From Streptoverticillium olivoreticuli subsp. olivoreticuli (GTDB lineage: Bacteria > Actinomycetota > Actinomycetes > Streptomycetales > Streptomycetaceae), in contig NZ_CP031455.1 of NCBI RefSeq assembly GCF_003391135.1, forward strand, positions 5,316,001-5,380,000: DNA of 64,000 bases, in the 5' to 3' direction. Shown here one piece after another: positions 49,825-59,172 of this stretch. The notes under the pieces are model-generated. The model saw only the letters and a program-made list of their open reading frames with translations. It was not told where the DNA came from and did no database searches. Positions within the stretch are counted from its first letter, which is position 1. Every line of letters starts with the position of its first letter. A program made the position numbers and the translations under genes.

Positions 49825-51258
49825 TCAGCCGGTCGTCCCGGCGCGCGCTTCCGGGACCTTCCCCGCGGCCGTGTCGTCCGCCGTCGTGCTGCCCGCGGCC
49901 TGACAGGCGAGTCGCTCGCCGATCGCCCGCAGGCCCGCCAGGTCGTGCACATCGCCCGGCAGGGCGGCGACTTCCGCCACCGCGACCTCGGGGTGCAGTG
50001 CGGTGAAGCGGTCCCGTGTGCGGCGCTCTCGGGCGAGCACCCGCATCCGCTCGGCGTGCAGCCTCAGCAGACCGGCGGTGAGCCGTGCGGTGGAATCCTG
50101 TGCGGTGAAGTCCTGTGCCGTGGAGCCTCCTGAGGGGGCGGGCTGGGGGAGGCCGCTCTCGGGAGTGGACGGGACCGTGGGAGCGTCGGTGCCCGGGGCA
50201 TCAACGGTACGTGAGGCAGCTTGCCCGCTGTCACGATCCACAATGCCGCCGCAATCAAGATTTTCCGATGTTTCCATCGGTGCCGTCGCCAGGACTTCAC
50301 CGGGTGCGCCGAGCGAGCCGTCGAGCAGCGCCTCCGCCGCGGCGAGCGCCCGGTCCGCGGGGAGCCGGGCGGCCTCGCTGCCGTGCACCCGGTTGAGGAC
50401 GAGGCCCGCCAGTGGCATCCGCTCGGCGGCCAGCCGCTCGATGAAGTACGCGGCCTCCCGCAGGGCGTCCCGCTCCGGAGCCGCGACGACCAGGAAGGCC
50501 GTACCGGGCGCCTGGAGCAGCCGGTAGGTGGCGTCCGCGCGGGTGCGGAAACCACCGAACATCGTGTCCATGGCGGCCACGAAGGTCTGCACGTCGCGCA
50601 GGAGCTGCGCCCCCATCAGCTTGTTGAGCGGGCCGCTCATCACCGACATGCCGACGCCCAGGAACTTCATCCCGGCCCGGCCGCCGATCTTCGCCGGGGC
50701 CATCAGCACCTTGATGAACTTCCCGTCCAGGAAGGACCCCAGGCGCCCCGGCGCGTCCAGGAAGTCGAGCGCCGAGCGGCTCGGCGGGGTGTCCACGACG
50801 ATCAGGTCCCACTCGTCCCGCGCGCGGAGCTGGCCGAGCTTCTCCATGGCCATGTACTCCTGCGTGCCCGCGAAACCGGCCGACAGGGACTGGTAGAAGG
50901 GGTTCTCCAGGATGGCGCGGGCGCGCTCCTTGTCGGCGTGCGCCTCGACTATCTCGTCGAAGGTCCGCTTCATGTCGAGCATCATGGCGTGCAGCTCGCC
51001 ACCGGCGGAGGAGTCGATTCCGGGCACCCGGCGCGGCACGTTGTCGAGCTCGTCGATGCCCATCGACTGCGCGAGCCTGCGGGCCGGGTCGATGGTGAGG
51101 ACGACGACCTTGCGGCCGCGCTCCGCGGCCCGTACTCCCAGTGCCGCCGCGGTCGTCGTCTTGCCGACGCCACCGGAGCCGCAGCACACCACGATGCGGG
51201 TGCGGGGGTTGTCCAGGACGGGGTCCACGTCCAGCACGGACGCCGTGTCCAGGCTCAC
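49825..51258 (-). CDS. ArsA-type ATPase, second gene of pair
   Basis: The protein is 477 residues. Deviant Walker A G-S-G-G-V-G-K-T-T (about 27-35), I-D-P-A-R-R switch region, V-D-T-P-P-S-R-S-A-L-D-F-L-D (switch II). From about 330 a low-complexity insert (Ser/Ala/Gln/Asp) interrupts the fold before the last helix region. It belongs to the GET3/ArsA family. No arsenic genes are nearby, so a role in targeting or stability of membrane or sporulation proteins is more likely. GTG at 51258 overlaps the upstream gene (GTGA). Confidence 0.87.
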   Translation of the reverse strand: MSLDTASVLDVDPVLDNPRTRIVVCCGSGGVGKTTTAAALGVRAAERGRKVVVLTIDPARRLAQSMGIDELDNVPRRVPGIDSSAGGELHAMMLDMKRTFDEIVEAHADKERARAILENPFYQSLSAGFAGTQEYMAMEKLGQLRARDEWDLIVVDTPPSRSALDFLDAPGRLGSFLDGKFIKVLMAPAKIGGRAGMKFLGVGMSVMSGPLNKLMGAQLLRDVQTFVAAMDTMFGGFRTRADATYRLLQAPGTAFLVVAAPERDALREAAYFIERLAAERMPLAGLVLNRVHGSEAARLPADRALAAAEALLDGSLGAPGEVLATAPMETSENLDCGGIVDRDSGQAASRTVDAPGTDAPTVPSTPESGLPQPAPSGGSTAQDFTAQDSTARLTAGLLRLHAERMRVLARERRTRDRFTALHPEVAVAEVAALPGDVHDLAGLRAIGERLACQAAGSTTADDTAAGKVPEARAGTTG

Positions 51259-52250
51259 TCGGAGACTCCTTGCTTCCGCAGTTCGCGCGCCATGCGGTAG
51301 AGGCCCGCCAGGTCCACGCCGTCGCCGAGCAGTTCCAGTTCGTAGGTGGGCAGGCCGAGCCCCGATATCTCCGTGCGGCCGCGGTGCTCCAGGGCGAGCC
51401 GCTCGGTGTGCTCGCGCGCCTGCGCCACCAGGGGGTCGACCAACTGCTCGGCCAGGCCCGCATGGCGCGCGCCGCCGAAACCGGTGCCCTCCAGGGCGTG
51501 CGCCAGCGTGTGGGCGACGGCGGCGCGGCGGCCGTTCGCGGCGATCTCCACCGCCGTCTCGTCCAGGATCTCCGGGCGCACCATGTTGATGACGACGCCG
51601 CCCACCGGCAGCCCGGCGGCGCGCAGTTCGGCGATGCCGTCCACGGTCTCCTGGACCGGCATCTCCTCCAGGAGCGTCACGAAGTGCACGGCCGTCTCCG
51701 GGGACTTCAGGACGCGCATCACGGCCTGCGCCTGATTGTGGATCGGGCCGATCCGGGCCAGCCCGGCCACCTCGTCGTTGACGTTGAGGAAGCGGGTGAT
51801 GCGGCCGGTCGGCGGGGCGTCCATGACCACGTGGTCGTAGACGTAGCGGCCCGTGCGGTCCTTGCGGCGCACCGCCTCGCAGGCCTTGCCGGTCAGCAGG
51901 ACGTCCCGCAGGCCCGGGGCGATGGTTGTCGCGAAATCGATCGCGCCGAGCTTCTTGAGCGCGCGCCCGGCGCTGCCGAGCTTGTAGAACATCTGGAGGT
52001 AGTCCAGGAGCGCCCGCTCGGCGTCGATCGCGAGCGCGTGGACCTCGCCGCCCCCGCCGGGAGCGACCGCGATCTTCCGCTCCTCGTACGGCAGCGACTC
52101 GGTCTCGAAGAGCTGCGCGATGCCCTGCCGCCCCTCCACTTCGACCAGAAGGGTCCGCTTGCCCTCGGCGGCGAGGGCAAGCGCGAGTGCCGCGGCGACC
52201 GTGGTCTTGCCGGTTCCGCCCTTGCCGCTGACGACATGGAGCCTGCTCAT
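51255..52250 (-). CDS. ArsA-type ATPase, first gene of pair
   Basis: The protein is 331 residues. Deviant Walker A G-K-G-G-T-G-K-T-T (about 9-17), switch region V-M-D-A-P-P-T-G-R-I and a C-terminal R-x-L-R-K-Q. It is overlapped by the second ArsA gene (GTGA), and the pair is conserved beside wblA. The two may act as a heterodimer, each bringing one ATP site (inference). ATG 52250 is preferred over upstream codons. Confidence 0.87.
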   Translation of the reverse strand: MSRLHVVSGKGGTGKTTVAAALALALAAEGKRTLLVEVEGRQGIAQLFETESLPYEERKIAVAPGGGGEVHALAIDAERALLDYLQMFYKLGSAGRALKKLGAIDFATTIAPGLRDVLLTGKACEAVRRKDRTGRYVYDHVVMDAPPTGRITRFLNVNDEVAGLARIGPIHNQAQAVMRVLKSPETAVHFVTLLEEMPVQETVDGIAELRAAGLPVGGVVINMVRPEILDETAVEIAANGRRAAVAHTLAHALEGTGFGGARHAGLAEQLVDPLVAQAREHTERLALEHRGRTEISGLGLPTYELELLGDGVDLAGLYRMARELRKQGVSE

Positions 52251-52490
52251 GATTCGGAGCCTAATTCCTTCGCGGGGGCCGCGTGGCGTCAGGTGGCGAC
52301 ATGAGGTCGTTCGAGTGGTGAGGCCCGTCACGCCCGTGCGGGGCGGGGTTCGTGAAGCCTCTGGTCGCGACGGTGTCCGTGTCCTCGCGGCCGCCACCAC
52401 CGGCCCGGCGCGTAGCCGTTGAGCTTGTCCGGACGTTCGCGGTGCGGGCTACGCACGGGGCTGTCGGTGTCAGGCATTACAGTCGGGCCC

Positions 52491-52649
52491 ATGACCAAGT
52501 GGGAATACGCGACCGTGCCGCTCCTCGTGCACGCGACCAAGCAGATTCTGGACACCTGGGGCGAGGACGGCTGGGAGCTCGTCCAGGTCGTCCCGGGCCC
52601 GAACAACCCGGAGCAGCTGGTGGCCTACCTCAAGCGGGAGAAGGCGTGA
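52491..52649 (+). CDS. DUF4177 small protein
   Basis: The protein is 52 residues. M-T-K-W-E-Y-A-T-V-P-L and W-G-E-D-G-W-E-L-V-Q-V-V-P-G are the classic DUF4177 pattern. TACAGT lies 7 bases before the ATG, a leaderless promoter distance. It is translated together with the RidA gene (GTGA overlap). Function unknown. Confidence 0.85.
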   Translation: MTKWEYATVPLLVHATKQILDTWGEDGWELVQVVPGPNNPEQLVAYLKREKA

Positions 52650-53110
52650 GCGCCGTCGAGGCCAGGCTCGCCGAGCTGGGCCTGACGCTGCCCGACGTGG
52701 TGCCGCCGCTGGCCGCCTATCAGCCGGCCGTGCGCTCCGGCGCGTACGTCCACACCGCCGGCCAGCTGCCGATGGTCAAGGGCTCGATCCCGGTGACCGG
52801 CAAGGTCGGTGCCGAGGTCAGCGCCGAGCAGGCGAAGGAGCTTGCGGGGATCTGCGCGCTCAACGCCCTCGCCGCCGTGAAGTCGGTCGTCGGCGACCTC
52901 GACAAGATCGTCCGTGTGGTGAAGGTCGTGGGCTTCGTCGCCTCCGCACCGGACTTCACCGGTCAGCCGGGCGTCCTGAACGGCGCCAGCGAGCTCCTGG
53001 GCGAGGTGCTGGGCGACAAGGGCGTCCACGCGCGCTCGGCCGTGGGCGTGGCGGTCCTGCCGCTGGACGCCCCGGTGGAGGTCGAGATCCTGGTGGAGGT
53101 CGGGGACTGA
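52646..53110 (+). CDS. RidA family protein
   Basis: The protein is 154 residues. The trimeric RidA/YjgF fold is suggested by Y-Q-P-A-V-R-S-G-A-Y-V-H-T-A-G-Q-L-P and A-R-S-A-V-G-V-A-V-L-P-L (Arg of the active site). RidA enzymes deaminate reactive enamines and imines from PLP enzymes; this longer version is the type common in actinomycetes. GTG at 52646 overlaps the preceding stop. Confidence 0.88.
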   Translation: MSAVEARLAELGLTLPDVVPPLAAYQPAVRSGAYVHTAGQLPMVKGSIPVTGKVGAEVSAEQAKELAGICALNALAAVKSVVGDLDKIVRVVKVVGFVASAPDFTGQPGVLNGASELLGEVLGDKGVHARSAVGVAVLPLDAPVEVEILVEVGD

Positions 53111-53216
53111 CCCCGGCGGCGGGTCCGGGCGGGCCGGTGGCCGGTCCGTACCGGAGTTCACCGCGCCGCGCCCGGCAGCCCTCGAACATCCGCGCGTGAG
53201 CGCATAGCATCCGGCC

Positions 53217-54131
53217 ATGTCGACTTCGAACGGCCAGTGGTACCCGCCGGAGTGGCCGGACCGGATCAGAGCGCTCACCGCCGGAGAGCTCCGGCCCGTC
53301 GCGCCCCGGCGCGCCGCGACCGTGCTGCTGCTCCGTGACGGAGCCGACGGCCCCGCCGTCCACATGCTGCGCAGACGCGCCTCCATGGCCTTCGCCGGAG
53401 GCGCGTACGCGTATCCGGGCGGCTCCGTCGACCCGCGTGACGAGCGCGAGGTGCCCTGGGCCGGGCCGTCGCGCACCGAGTGGGCGCAACGCCTCGGCGT
53501 GGACGCCGCCGGAGCCCAGGCCATCGTCTGCGCGGCCGTCCGGGAGACCTTCGAGGAAGCGGGCGTGCTGCTGGCGGGCCCGGCGCCCGACACGGTCGTC
53601 GCGGACACCACGGGCGCCGACTGGGAGGCCGACCGGGCCGCCCTGGTGAGCCGCGAGCTGTCCTTCGCCGAACTCCTCGACCGGCGCGGCCTCGTGCTGC
53701 GCAGCGACCTCCTCGGGGCCTGGGCGCGCTGGATCACCCCGGAGTTCGAGCCGCGCCGCTACGACACCTGGTTCTTCGTGGCCGCGCTCCCCGAGGGACA
53801 GCGCACCCGCAACGCCTCCACGGAGGCGGACCGCACCCAGTGGATCCGGCCCGCGGCGGCGGCCGACGGCTACGACCGGGGCGAGCTGCTGATGATGCCG
53901 CCCACCGTCGCCACCCTGCGCGCGCTGCGCCCGTACGGCAGCGTGCGGGAGGTGCTGGGCGCGGCGGGTGACCGGGATCTCACCCCTGTTCTGGCGCGAG
54001 CCCGGCTCGTCGCGGGCGAGATCGTGCTGAGCTGGCCGGGGCACGACGAATTCACCAGACACATCGCTCCGGCGACGCCGGAGCCCGGTGACCCCACGGG
54101 AACCCCGCGAGCTTTGGGAGCCGACTCATGA
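53217..54131 (+). CDS. NUDIX hydrolase (NUDT19-like)
   Basis: The protein is 304 residues. The NUDIX box is spread over G-G-S-V-D-P-R-D (about 67-75) and A-V-R-E-T-F-E-E-A-G-V (about 108-118), with a long insert between the Gly and the R-E-x-x-E-E part, as in NUDT19-like CoA or nucleotide diphosphatases. TAGCAT is six bases before the ATG (leaderless). An MBL hydrolase gene follows with ATGA overlap. Confidence 0.85.
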   Translation: MSTSNGQWYPPEWPDRIRALTAGELRPVAPRRAATVLLLRDGADGPAVHMLRRRASMAFAGGAYAYPGGSVDPRDEREVPWAGPSRTEWAQRLGVDAAGAQAIVCAAVRETFEEAGVLLAGPAPDTVVADTTGADWEADRAALVSRELSFAELLDRRGLVLRSDLLGAWARWITPEFEPRRYDTWFFVAALPEGQRTRNASTEADRTQWIRPAAAADGYDRGELLMMPPTVATLRALRPYGSVREVLGAAGDRDLTPVLARARLVAGEIVLSWPGHDEFTRHIAPATPEPGDPTGTPRALGADS

Positions 54132-54958
54132 CCACGACAGCCGACCTTCCCGGCAGGCCGCGCGCCGGCGCCATCGGCGGACCCGCGACCGCCCGCGCGA
54201 CCTGTGTGCTCGCGCACAACCCGTCCGCGATGACCCTGGACGGCACCAACACCTGGATCGTCGCCGAGCCCGACTCCGACCTCGCGGTCGTCGTCGACCC
54301 CGGCCCGCTGGACGAGGCCCACCTCGCGGCGGTCGTGGCCACGGCGAAGGCGGCCGGCAAGCGCGTCGCCCTGACGCTGCTCACCCACGGCCACCCCGAC
54401 CACTCGGACGGCGCGGCCCGCTTCGCGGAGCTGACCGGCACGCACGTACGGGCGCTGGACCCGGCGCTGCGGCTCGGTGGCGAGGGGCTCGGCGTGGGCG
54501 ACGTGATCACCACCGGCGGCCTCGAACTGCACGTCGTCCCCGTGCCCGGTCACACCGCGGACTCCCTCGCCTTCCACCTCCCGGCCGACCGCGCCCTGCT
54601 CAGCGGCGACACGGTCCTGGGCCGCGGCACCACGGTCGTCGCCCACCCCGACGGCCGGCTCGGCGACTACCTCGACTCCCTGCGCAGGCTGCGCGCGCTC
54701 ACCGTCGAGGAGGGCGTGGAGACGGTGCTGCCCGGCCACGGCCCGGTGCTGGACGACGCCCGGGGCGCCATCGACTACTACCTGGTGCACCGCGCGAAGC
54801 GGCTCGCGCAGGTCGAGACGGCCGTCGAGAGCGGCTGCCGGACGCCACAGGAAGTGGTCGCCCATGTCTACGCCGACGTCGACCGCTCGCTGTGGCCGGC
54901 GGCGGAGCTGTCCGTACGGGCGCAGCTGGACTATCTGGGGGAGCACGGCCTGATCTGA
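54128..54958 (+). CDS. MBL-fold metallo-hydrolase (LACTB2-like)
   Basis: The protein is 276 residues. T-H-G-H-P-D-H (about 86-92) is the zinc-binding motif. V-P-G-H-T-A-D-S, G-D-T-V-L-G and the late G-H-G-P-V bring the remaining ligands. The C-terminal ~70 residues are the winged helix of the LACTB2 group (R-A-K-R-L-A-Q-V-E-T-A). It may hydrolyse RNA ends or thioesters; substrate not readable. ATG 54128 overlaps the NUDIX stop. A terminator hairpin follows. Confidence 0.87.
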   Translation: MTTTADLPGRPRAGAIGGPATARATCVLAHNPSAMTLDGTNTWIVAEPDSDLAVVVDPGPLDEAHLAAVVATAKAAGKRVALTLLTHGHPDHSDGAARFAELTGTHVRALDPALRLGGEGLGVGDVITTGGLELHVVPVPGHTADSLAFHLPADRALLSGDTVLGRGTTVVAHPDGRLGDYLDSLRRLRALTVEEGVETVLPGHGPVLDDARGAIDYYLVHRAKRLAQVETAVESGCRTPQEVVAHVYADVDRSLWPAAELSVRAQLDYLGEHGLI

Positions 54959-55039
54959 GGGGCGCTCGGATCCGGGCGCGCGCTTGCGAGGTCACGTGCG
55001 CCTGCGGGACCGACCGGCGCCCGGCAGTGCGAGCGCACG

Positions 55040-55075
55040 CCGAAGGCCCCCGCCGTCTCCGGCGGGGGCCTTCGG
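55040..55075. terminator. Shared terminator of MBL hydrolase and crp
   Basis: A 15-bp perfect stem (ccgaaggcccccgcc / ggcgggggccttcgg) with a 6-base loop lies between convergent genes. Confidence 0.8.
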
Positions 55076-55143
55076 TGCGTTTGCCGGCGCGGTCCCTCTC
55101 GGGTGCGCCCGGGGGCGTGCGCCCCTTCGCGTCAGCTTTCGCG

Positions 55144-55818
55144 TCAGCGGGACCGCTTGGCGAGCCGCTCCACGTCGAGGAGGATCACCGCGCGGGCCTC
55201 CAGGCGGAGCCAGCCGCGGCCCGCGAAGTCCGCGAGGGCCTTGTTGACCGTCTCGCGGGAAGCGCCGACCAGCTGGGCCAGCTCCTCCTGGGTGAGGTCG
55301 TGCACCACGTGGATGCCCTCCTCGGACTGCACGCCGAACCGGCGGGACAGGTCCAGGAGCGCCTTGGCGACACGGCCCGGGACGTCGGAGAAGACCAGGT
55401 CCGACATCGAGTCGTTGGTGCGGCGCAGGCGGCGCGCGACGGCGCGCAGCAGGGCGGTGGCCACCTCGGGGCGGGCGTTGAGCCAGGGCTGGAGGTCGCC
55501 GTGGCCGAGGCCGAGCAGCTTGACCTCGGTGAGGGCGGTGGCGGTGGCGGTGCGCGGCCCCGGGTCGAAGAGCGACAGCTCCCCGATGAGCTCACCCGGG
55601 CCGAGGACGGCGAGCATGTTCTCGCGGCCGTCGGGCGAGGTGCGGTGCAGCTTCACCTTGCCCTCGGTCACCACGTAGAGGCGGTCGCCGGGGTCCCCTT
55701 CGTGGAACAGGGCGTCGCCCCTCGCGAGGGTGGCCTCGCCCATGGAGGCGCGCAGCTCAGCGGCCTGCTCGTCATCGAGCGCCGCGAAAAGCGGGGCGCG
55801 CCGCAGAACGTCGTCCAC
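55144..55818 (-). CDS. crp: Crp/Fnr family cAMP receptor protein
   Basis: The protein is 224 residues, the size of streptomycete Crp. The cyclic-nucleotide domain covers about 5-120 (G-D-P-G-D-R-L-Y-V-V; G-E-L-I-G-E-L-S-L-F; R-T-A-T at the phosphate site) and the HTH is at about 170-200 (E-E-L-A-Q-L-V-G-A-S-R-E-T-V-N-K). In Streptomyces, Crp controls germination and antibiotic synthesis. GTG at 55818 has GGAGAG seven bases upstream; an in-frame ATG at 55839 is less likely. Confidence 0.93.
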   Translation of the reverse strand: MDDVLRRAPLFAALDDEQAAELRASMGEATLARGDALFHEGDPGDRLYVVTEGKVKLHRTSPDGRENMLAVLGPGELIGELSLFDPGPRTATATALTEVKLLGLGHGDLQPWLNARPEVATALLRAVARRLRRTNDSMSDLVFSDVPGRVAKALLDLSRRFGVQSEEGIHVVHDLTQEELAQLVGASRETVNKALADFAGRGWLRLEARAVILLDVERLAKRSR

Positions 55819-55999
55819 GAGTTCTCTCCTTGTCGACATGCACAGAGGACCGTGGTCCCCATGATGCCCGTCGGTAAAACTGTGTGATCAAACACAAGTG
55901 TCGCGCATCGTCGGCGGAAGCCCTACGGCAGGGGTCCGATTGGGCTGTGGTTTTCCTGCGCGCGGGCCGGATGTCAGTGCTGGGCTCTAGTCTGGCCGG

Positions 56000-57061
56000 G
56001 TGTCCAATACGCCGGTGAGAGCACAGGGCAAGGGGGCCGGGAGGGTGACCGGGAGTCGCGATTCCGCTGTGGGCGAACACTCGTCCACGCAGCGGACGAA
56101 TGCCGCGAGCGAGAACAAAACGCCGGGCGCGGCGTCGGGCGGTGGCAAGCCCGCGAAGCGCGCCGTCGCGCCCGCGAAACGCGCTGCCAAGACCTCGGCC
56201 AAGACCGCAGCGTCGACCGCCGGACGCGCCGCCAAGGCCACCGCGGCGAAGACCACCCCGGCGAAATCCGCTGCCCCGGCGAAATCCGCCACCGGGGCCG
56301 AGTCGCGGACCGCGCTCGTCCGCCGCGCGCGCCGGATCAACCGCGAGCTCGCCGAGGTCTATCCGTACGCCCATCCGGAGCTCGACTTCGAGAACTCCTT
56401 CGAGCTGCTGGTCGCCACGGTCCTCTCCGCGCAGACCACCGACCTGAGGGTCAACCAGACCACCCCGGCGCTCTTCGCCGCCTATCCGACGCCCGAGGAC
56501 ATGGCCGCGGCCGACCCCGAGGCGCTGGAGCAGCTGATCCGGCCGACCGGGTTCTTCCGGGCCAAGGCCAGGTCGCTCATAGGGCTCTCGACGGCGCTGC
56601 GCGACCGGTTCGACGGCGAGGTGCCGGGGCGGCTGGAGGACCTGGTGTCGCTGCCCGGCGTCGGCCGCAAGACGGCCAATGTCGTGCTGGGCAATGCCTT
56701 CGGGGTGCCCGGCATCACCGTGGACACCCACTTCGGGCGGCTCGTCCGGCGCTGGAAGTGGACCGACGAGACGGATCCGGAGAAGGTCGAGGCCGTGGTC
56801 TGCGACCTCTTCCCCAAGAGCGAGTGGACGATGCTCTCGCACCGGGTCGTCTTCCACGGGCGGCGCATCTGCCACTCCCGCAAGCCCGCCTGCGGGGCCT
56901 GCCCGATCGCCCCGCTCTGCCCGTCCTACGGAGAGGGCGAGACGGACCCGGAGAAGGCGAAGAAGCTGCTGAAGTACGAGAAGGGCGGACTGCCGGGCCA
57001 GCGGCTGAAGCCCCCGCCGGACTACCCGGGCCTGCCCGCGCGCCCGCTGGGCGCCGAGTGA
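56000..57061 (+). CDS. nth: Endonuclease III with long N-terminal tail
   Basis: The protein is 353 residues, about 100 more than usual: the first ~100 are Ala/Lys/Ser-rich (P-A-K-R-A-A-K-T repeats), histone-H1-like. The enzyme core has the helix-hairpin-helix L-P-G-V-G-R-K-T-A-N with catalytic Lys, V-D-T-H-F (catalytic Asp) and the 4Fe-4S cysteines C-x6-C-x2-C-x5-C (about 292-309). It removes oxidised pyrimidines. GTG 56000 stands six bases after TAGTCT and no ribosome site is present, so it is probably leaderless. Confidence 0.92.
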   Translation: MSNTPVRAQGKGAGRVTGSRDSAVGEHSSTQRTNAASENKTPGAASGGGKPAKRAVAPAKRAAKTSAKTAASTAGRAAKATAAKTTPAKSAAPAKSATGAESRTALVRRARRINRELAEVYPYAHPELDFENSFELLVATVLSAQTTDLRVNQTTPALFAAYPTPEDMAAADPEALEQLIRPTGFFRAKARSLIGLSTALRDRFDGEVPGRLEDLVSLPGVGRKTANVVLGNAFGVPGITVDTHFGRLVRRWKWTDETDPEKVEAVVCDLFPKSEWTMLSHRVVFHGRRICHSRKPACGACPIAPLCPSYGEGETDPEKAKKLLKYEKGGLPGQRLKPPPDYPGLPARPLGAE

Positions 57062-57117
57062 GCGTGCCGGAGGGCACTGCGAAGTGAGCCGATGAGCGCA
57101 CGTACGAGGGGAAGCGC

Positions 57118-57801
57118 ATGACCAGCACGTACGGCAGGGGAGCCGCTGTCACCGCGGAGGGGCTGCCGGAGTGGCTCGAACCGGTGGCGCGCGCCTCCGA
57201 GACGATCGAGCCGCAGCAGCTCAGCCGCTTCCTGCCGCCGGACACGGGCGGCCGGCAGTCCGCCGTGCTCGTCCTCTTCGGCGACGGTCCCAAGGGGCCG
57301 GAGCTGCTGCTCCTGGAGCGCGCCGGGACGCTGCGCTCGCACGCGGGGCAGCCGTCGTTCCCCGGGGGCGCGCTCGACCCGGAGGACGGCGACCCGGCCG
57401 GCGGCGGGCCGGTGCGGGCCGCGCTGCGGGAGGCCGAGGAGGAGACCGGGCTCGACCCGTCCGGCGTGCAGGTCTTCGGCGTGCTGCCCCGGCTCTACAT
57501 CCCGGTGAGCGACTTCGTGGTGACGCCCGTGCTCGGCTGGTGGCGCGAGCCCAGCCCCGTCGGGCCGGTCGACAAGGGCGAGACCGCGCGGGTCTTCGCC
57601 GTGCCGGTGGCCGATCTGGCCGACCCGGCGAACCGGGCCATGGCCAAGCACCCCAGCGGCCACATAGGACCCGCCTTCAGGGTCCAGGGCGCGCTCGTAT
57701 GGGGGTTCACCGCAGGGGTGATCGACCGGATTCTGCACTACTCCGGCTGGGAGCGGCCCTGGGACCGGGCACGGCAGGTCCCGCTGGACCAGCACGCCTG
57801 A
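57118..57801 (+). CDS. CoA pyrophosphatase-like NUDIX hydrolase
   Basis: The protein is 227 residues. The NUDIX box is complete: G-A-L-D-P-E-D-G-D then R-A-A-L-R-E-A-E-E-E-T-G-L (about 82-108). The upstream S-H-A-G-Q-P-S-F-P-G-G matches the CoA-pyrophosphatase (NudL) signature. It would cut CoA to phosphopantetheine and 3',5'-ADP. ATG 57118. It is followed by the MarP protease gene, an arrangement common in actinomycetes. Confidence 0.88.
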   Translation: MTSTYGRGAAVTAEGLPEWLEPVARASETIEPQQLSRFLPPDTGGRQSAVLVLFGDGPKGPELLLLERAGTLRSHAGQPSFPGGALDPEDGDPAGGGPVRAALREAEEETGLDPSGVQVFGVLPRLYIPVSDFVVTPVLGWWREPSPVGPVDKGETARVFAVPVADLADPANRAMAKHPSGHIGPAFRVQGALVWGFTAGVIDRILHYSGWERPWDRARQVPLDQHA

Positions 57802-57885
57802 CAGGCATGAGACGGTGACCTCGGCCCCACCCCCGGGCGCGGGGCCGCCGACCCCGCCGACAACATCATTGCGAGGCATTTCCCG

Positions 57886-59085
57886 GTGAACGTGCTGGAT
57901 GTCGTGCTGCTGATCGCTGCCGTGTGGTTCGCCGTCGTCGGCTACCGCCAAGGCTTCGTCGTCGGGGTGCTGTCCGTGATCGGCTTCATCGGCGGCGGCC
58001 TGGTCGCCGTCTATGTGCTGCCTCTCATCTGGGACAGCGCCACGGGCGATGCCACACCGGGCACGGCCGCCGCCGTCGCGGCCGTCGTCATCGTCATCGT
58101 CTGCGCCTCGATCGGCCAGGCCGCGACGACCCACCTCGGCAACAAGCTGCGCCGCCACATCACCTGGTCCCCGGCCCGCGCGCTGGACGCCACCGGGGGC
58201 GCGCTCGTCAACGTCCTGGCGATGCTGCTGGTCGCCTGGCTGATCGGCTCCGCCCTCGCCGGCACGTCCCTGCCGACGCTCGGCAAGGAGGTCCGCAACT
58301 CCAAGGTGCTGCTCGGCGTCGCCCGGGTCGTCCCCTCACAGGCCAACACCTGGTTCGCGGACTTCAGCACGGCCCTGGCGCAGAACGGCTTCCCGCAGGT
58401 CTTCGCGCCGTTCTCCACCGAGCCCATCACCTCCGTCCCCGCGCCCGACCCCGCGCTCGCCGAGGGCCCCGTCGCCACCTCCGCCCAGCGCAGCGTCGTC
58501 AAGGTCGTCGGCACGGCACCCAGCTGCGGCAAGGTCCTGGAGGGCTCCGGCTTCGTCTTCGACCGGCACCGCGTGATGACCAACGCCCATGTCGTCGGCG
58601 GCGTGGACGAGCCGACCGTCCAGATCGGCGGGCAGGGCCGGCAGTACGAGGCGAAGGTCGTCCTTTACGACTGGAAGCGGGACATCGCCGTCCTGGACGT
58701 GCCCCAGCTGGAGGCGCCCGCCCTGCGGTTCGCCGAGAGCGACGCCGTGACGGGCCGGAGCGCCATCGTCGTCGGCTTCCCCGAGAACGGCGCGTACGAC
58801 GTGCGCGCCGCCCGCGTCCGCAGCCGGGTGCAGGCCAACGGCCCGGACATCTACCACCGCGGCAACGTCCGCCGCGACGTCTACTCGCTCTACACCACCG
58901 TGCGCCAGGGCAACTCCGGCGGCCCCTTGCTCACGCCGGACGGCCGGGTCTACGGCGTGGTCTTCGCGAAGTCGCTCGACGACGCCGACACCGGCTACGC
59001 CCTCACGGCGGACGAGGTGCGCCCCGATGTCGTCAGCGGCCGTACGGCCGTCGACAGGGTCAACACCCAGAGCTGCGCCCTCTGA
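57886..59085 (+). CDS. marP: MarP-type membrane serine protease
   Basis: The protein is 399 residues. Four membrane segments (about 3-20, 25-47, 62-78, 103-126) lead to an outside trypsin-like domain with His235 (N-A-H-V-V), Asp266 (R-D-I-A-V-L) and Ser344 (G-N-S-G-G-P). Cys214 and Cys397 are placed like the activating disulfide of Mycobacterium MarP. Family role: acid or oxidative stress resistance at the cell envelope. GTG at 57886. A palindrome follows that may end transcription. Confidence 0.9.
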   Translation: MNVLDVVLLIAAVWFAVVGYRQGFVVGVLSVIGFIGGGLVAVYVLPLIWDSATGDATPGTAAAVAAVVIVIVCASIGQAATTHLGNKLRRHITWSPARALDATGGALVNVLAMLLVAWLIGSALAGTSLPTLGKEVRNSKVLLGVARVVPSQANTWFADFSTALAQNGFPQVFAPFSTEPITSVPAPDPALAEGPVATSAQRSVVKVVGTAPSCGKVLEGSGFVFDRHRVMTNAHVVGGVDEPTVQIGGQGRQYEAKVVLYDWKRDIAVLDVPQLEAPALRFAESDAVTGRSAIVVGFPENGAYDVRAARVRSRVQANGPDIYHRGNVRRDVYSLYTTVRQGNSGGPLLTPDGRVYGVVFAKSLDDADTGYALTADEVRPDVVSGRTAVDRVNTQSCAL

Positions 59086-59143
59086 GCTCCCACGAGGGCC
59101 CTGCGCGGGCCCCTGGGGGCCGTTCCGGCACCGGGGGAGCGGG

Positions 59144-59163
59144 ACGGGCCCGCGCGGGCCCGT
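59144..59163. terminator. Palindromic hairpin between convergent genes
   Basis: acgggcccgcgcgggcccgt is a perfect 20-base palindrome just before the end of the convergent small gene. It can fold as an 8-bp stem with a 4-base loop; no T-run. Confidence 0.5.
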
Positions 59164-59172
59164 GAGGTCGCG

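Noticed and set aside
49825..52250. Arsenic resistance operon
   Set aside because: The ArsA-type pair has no arsenic transporter, reductase or regulator nearby and matches the conserved pair beside wblA.
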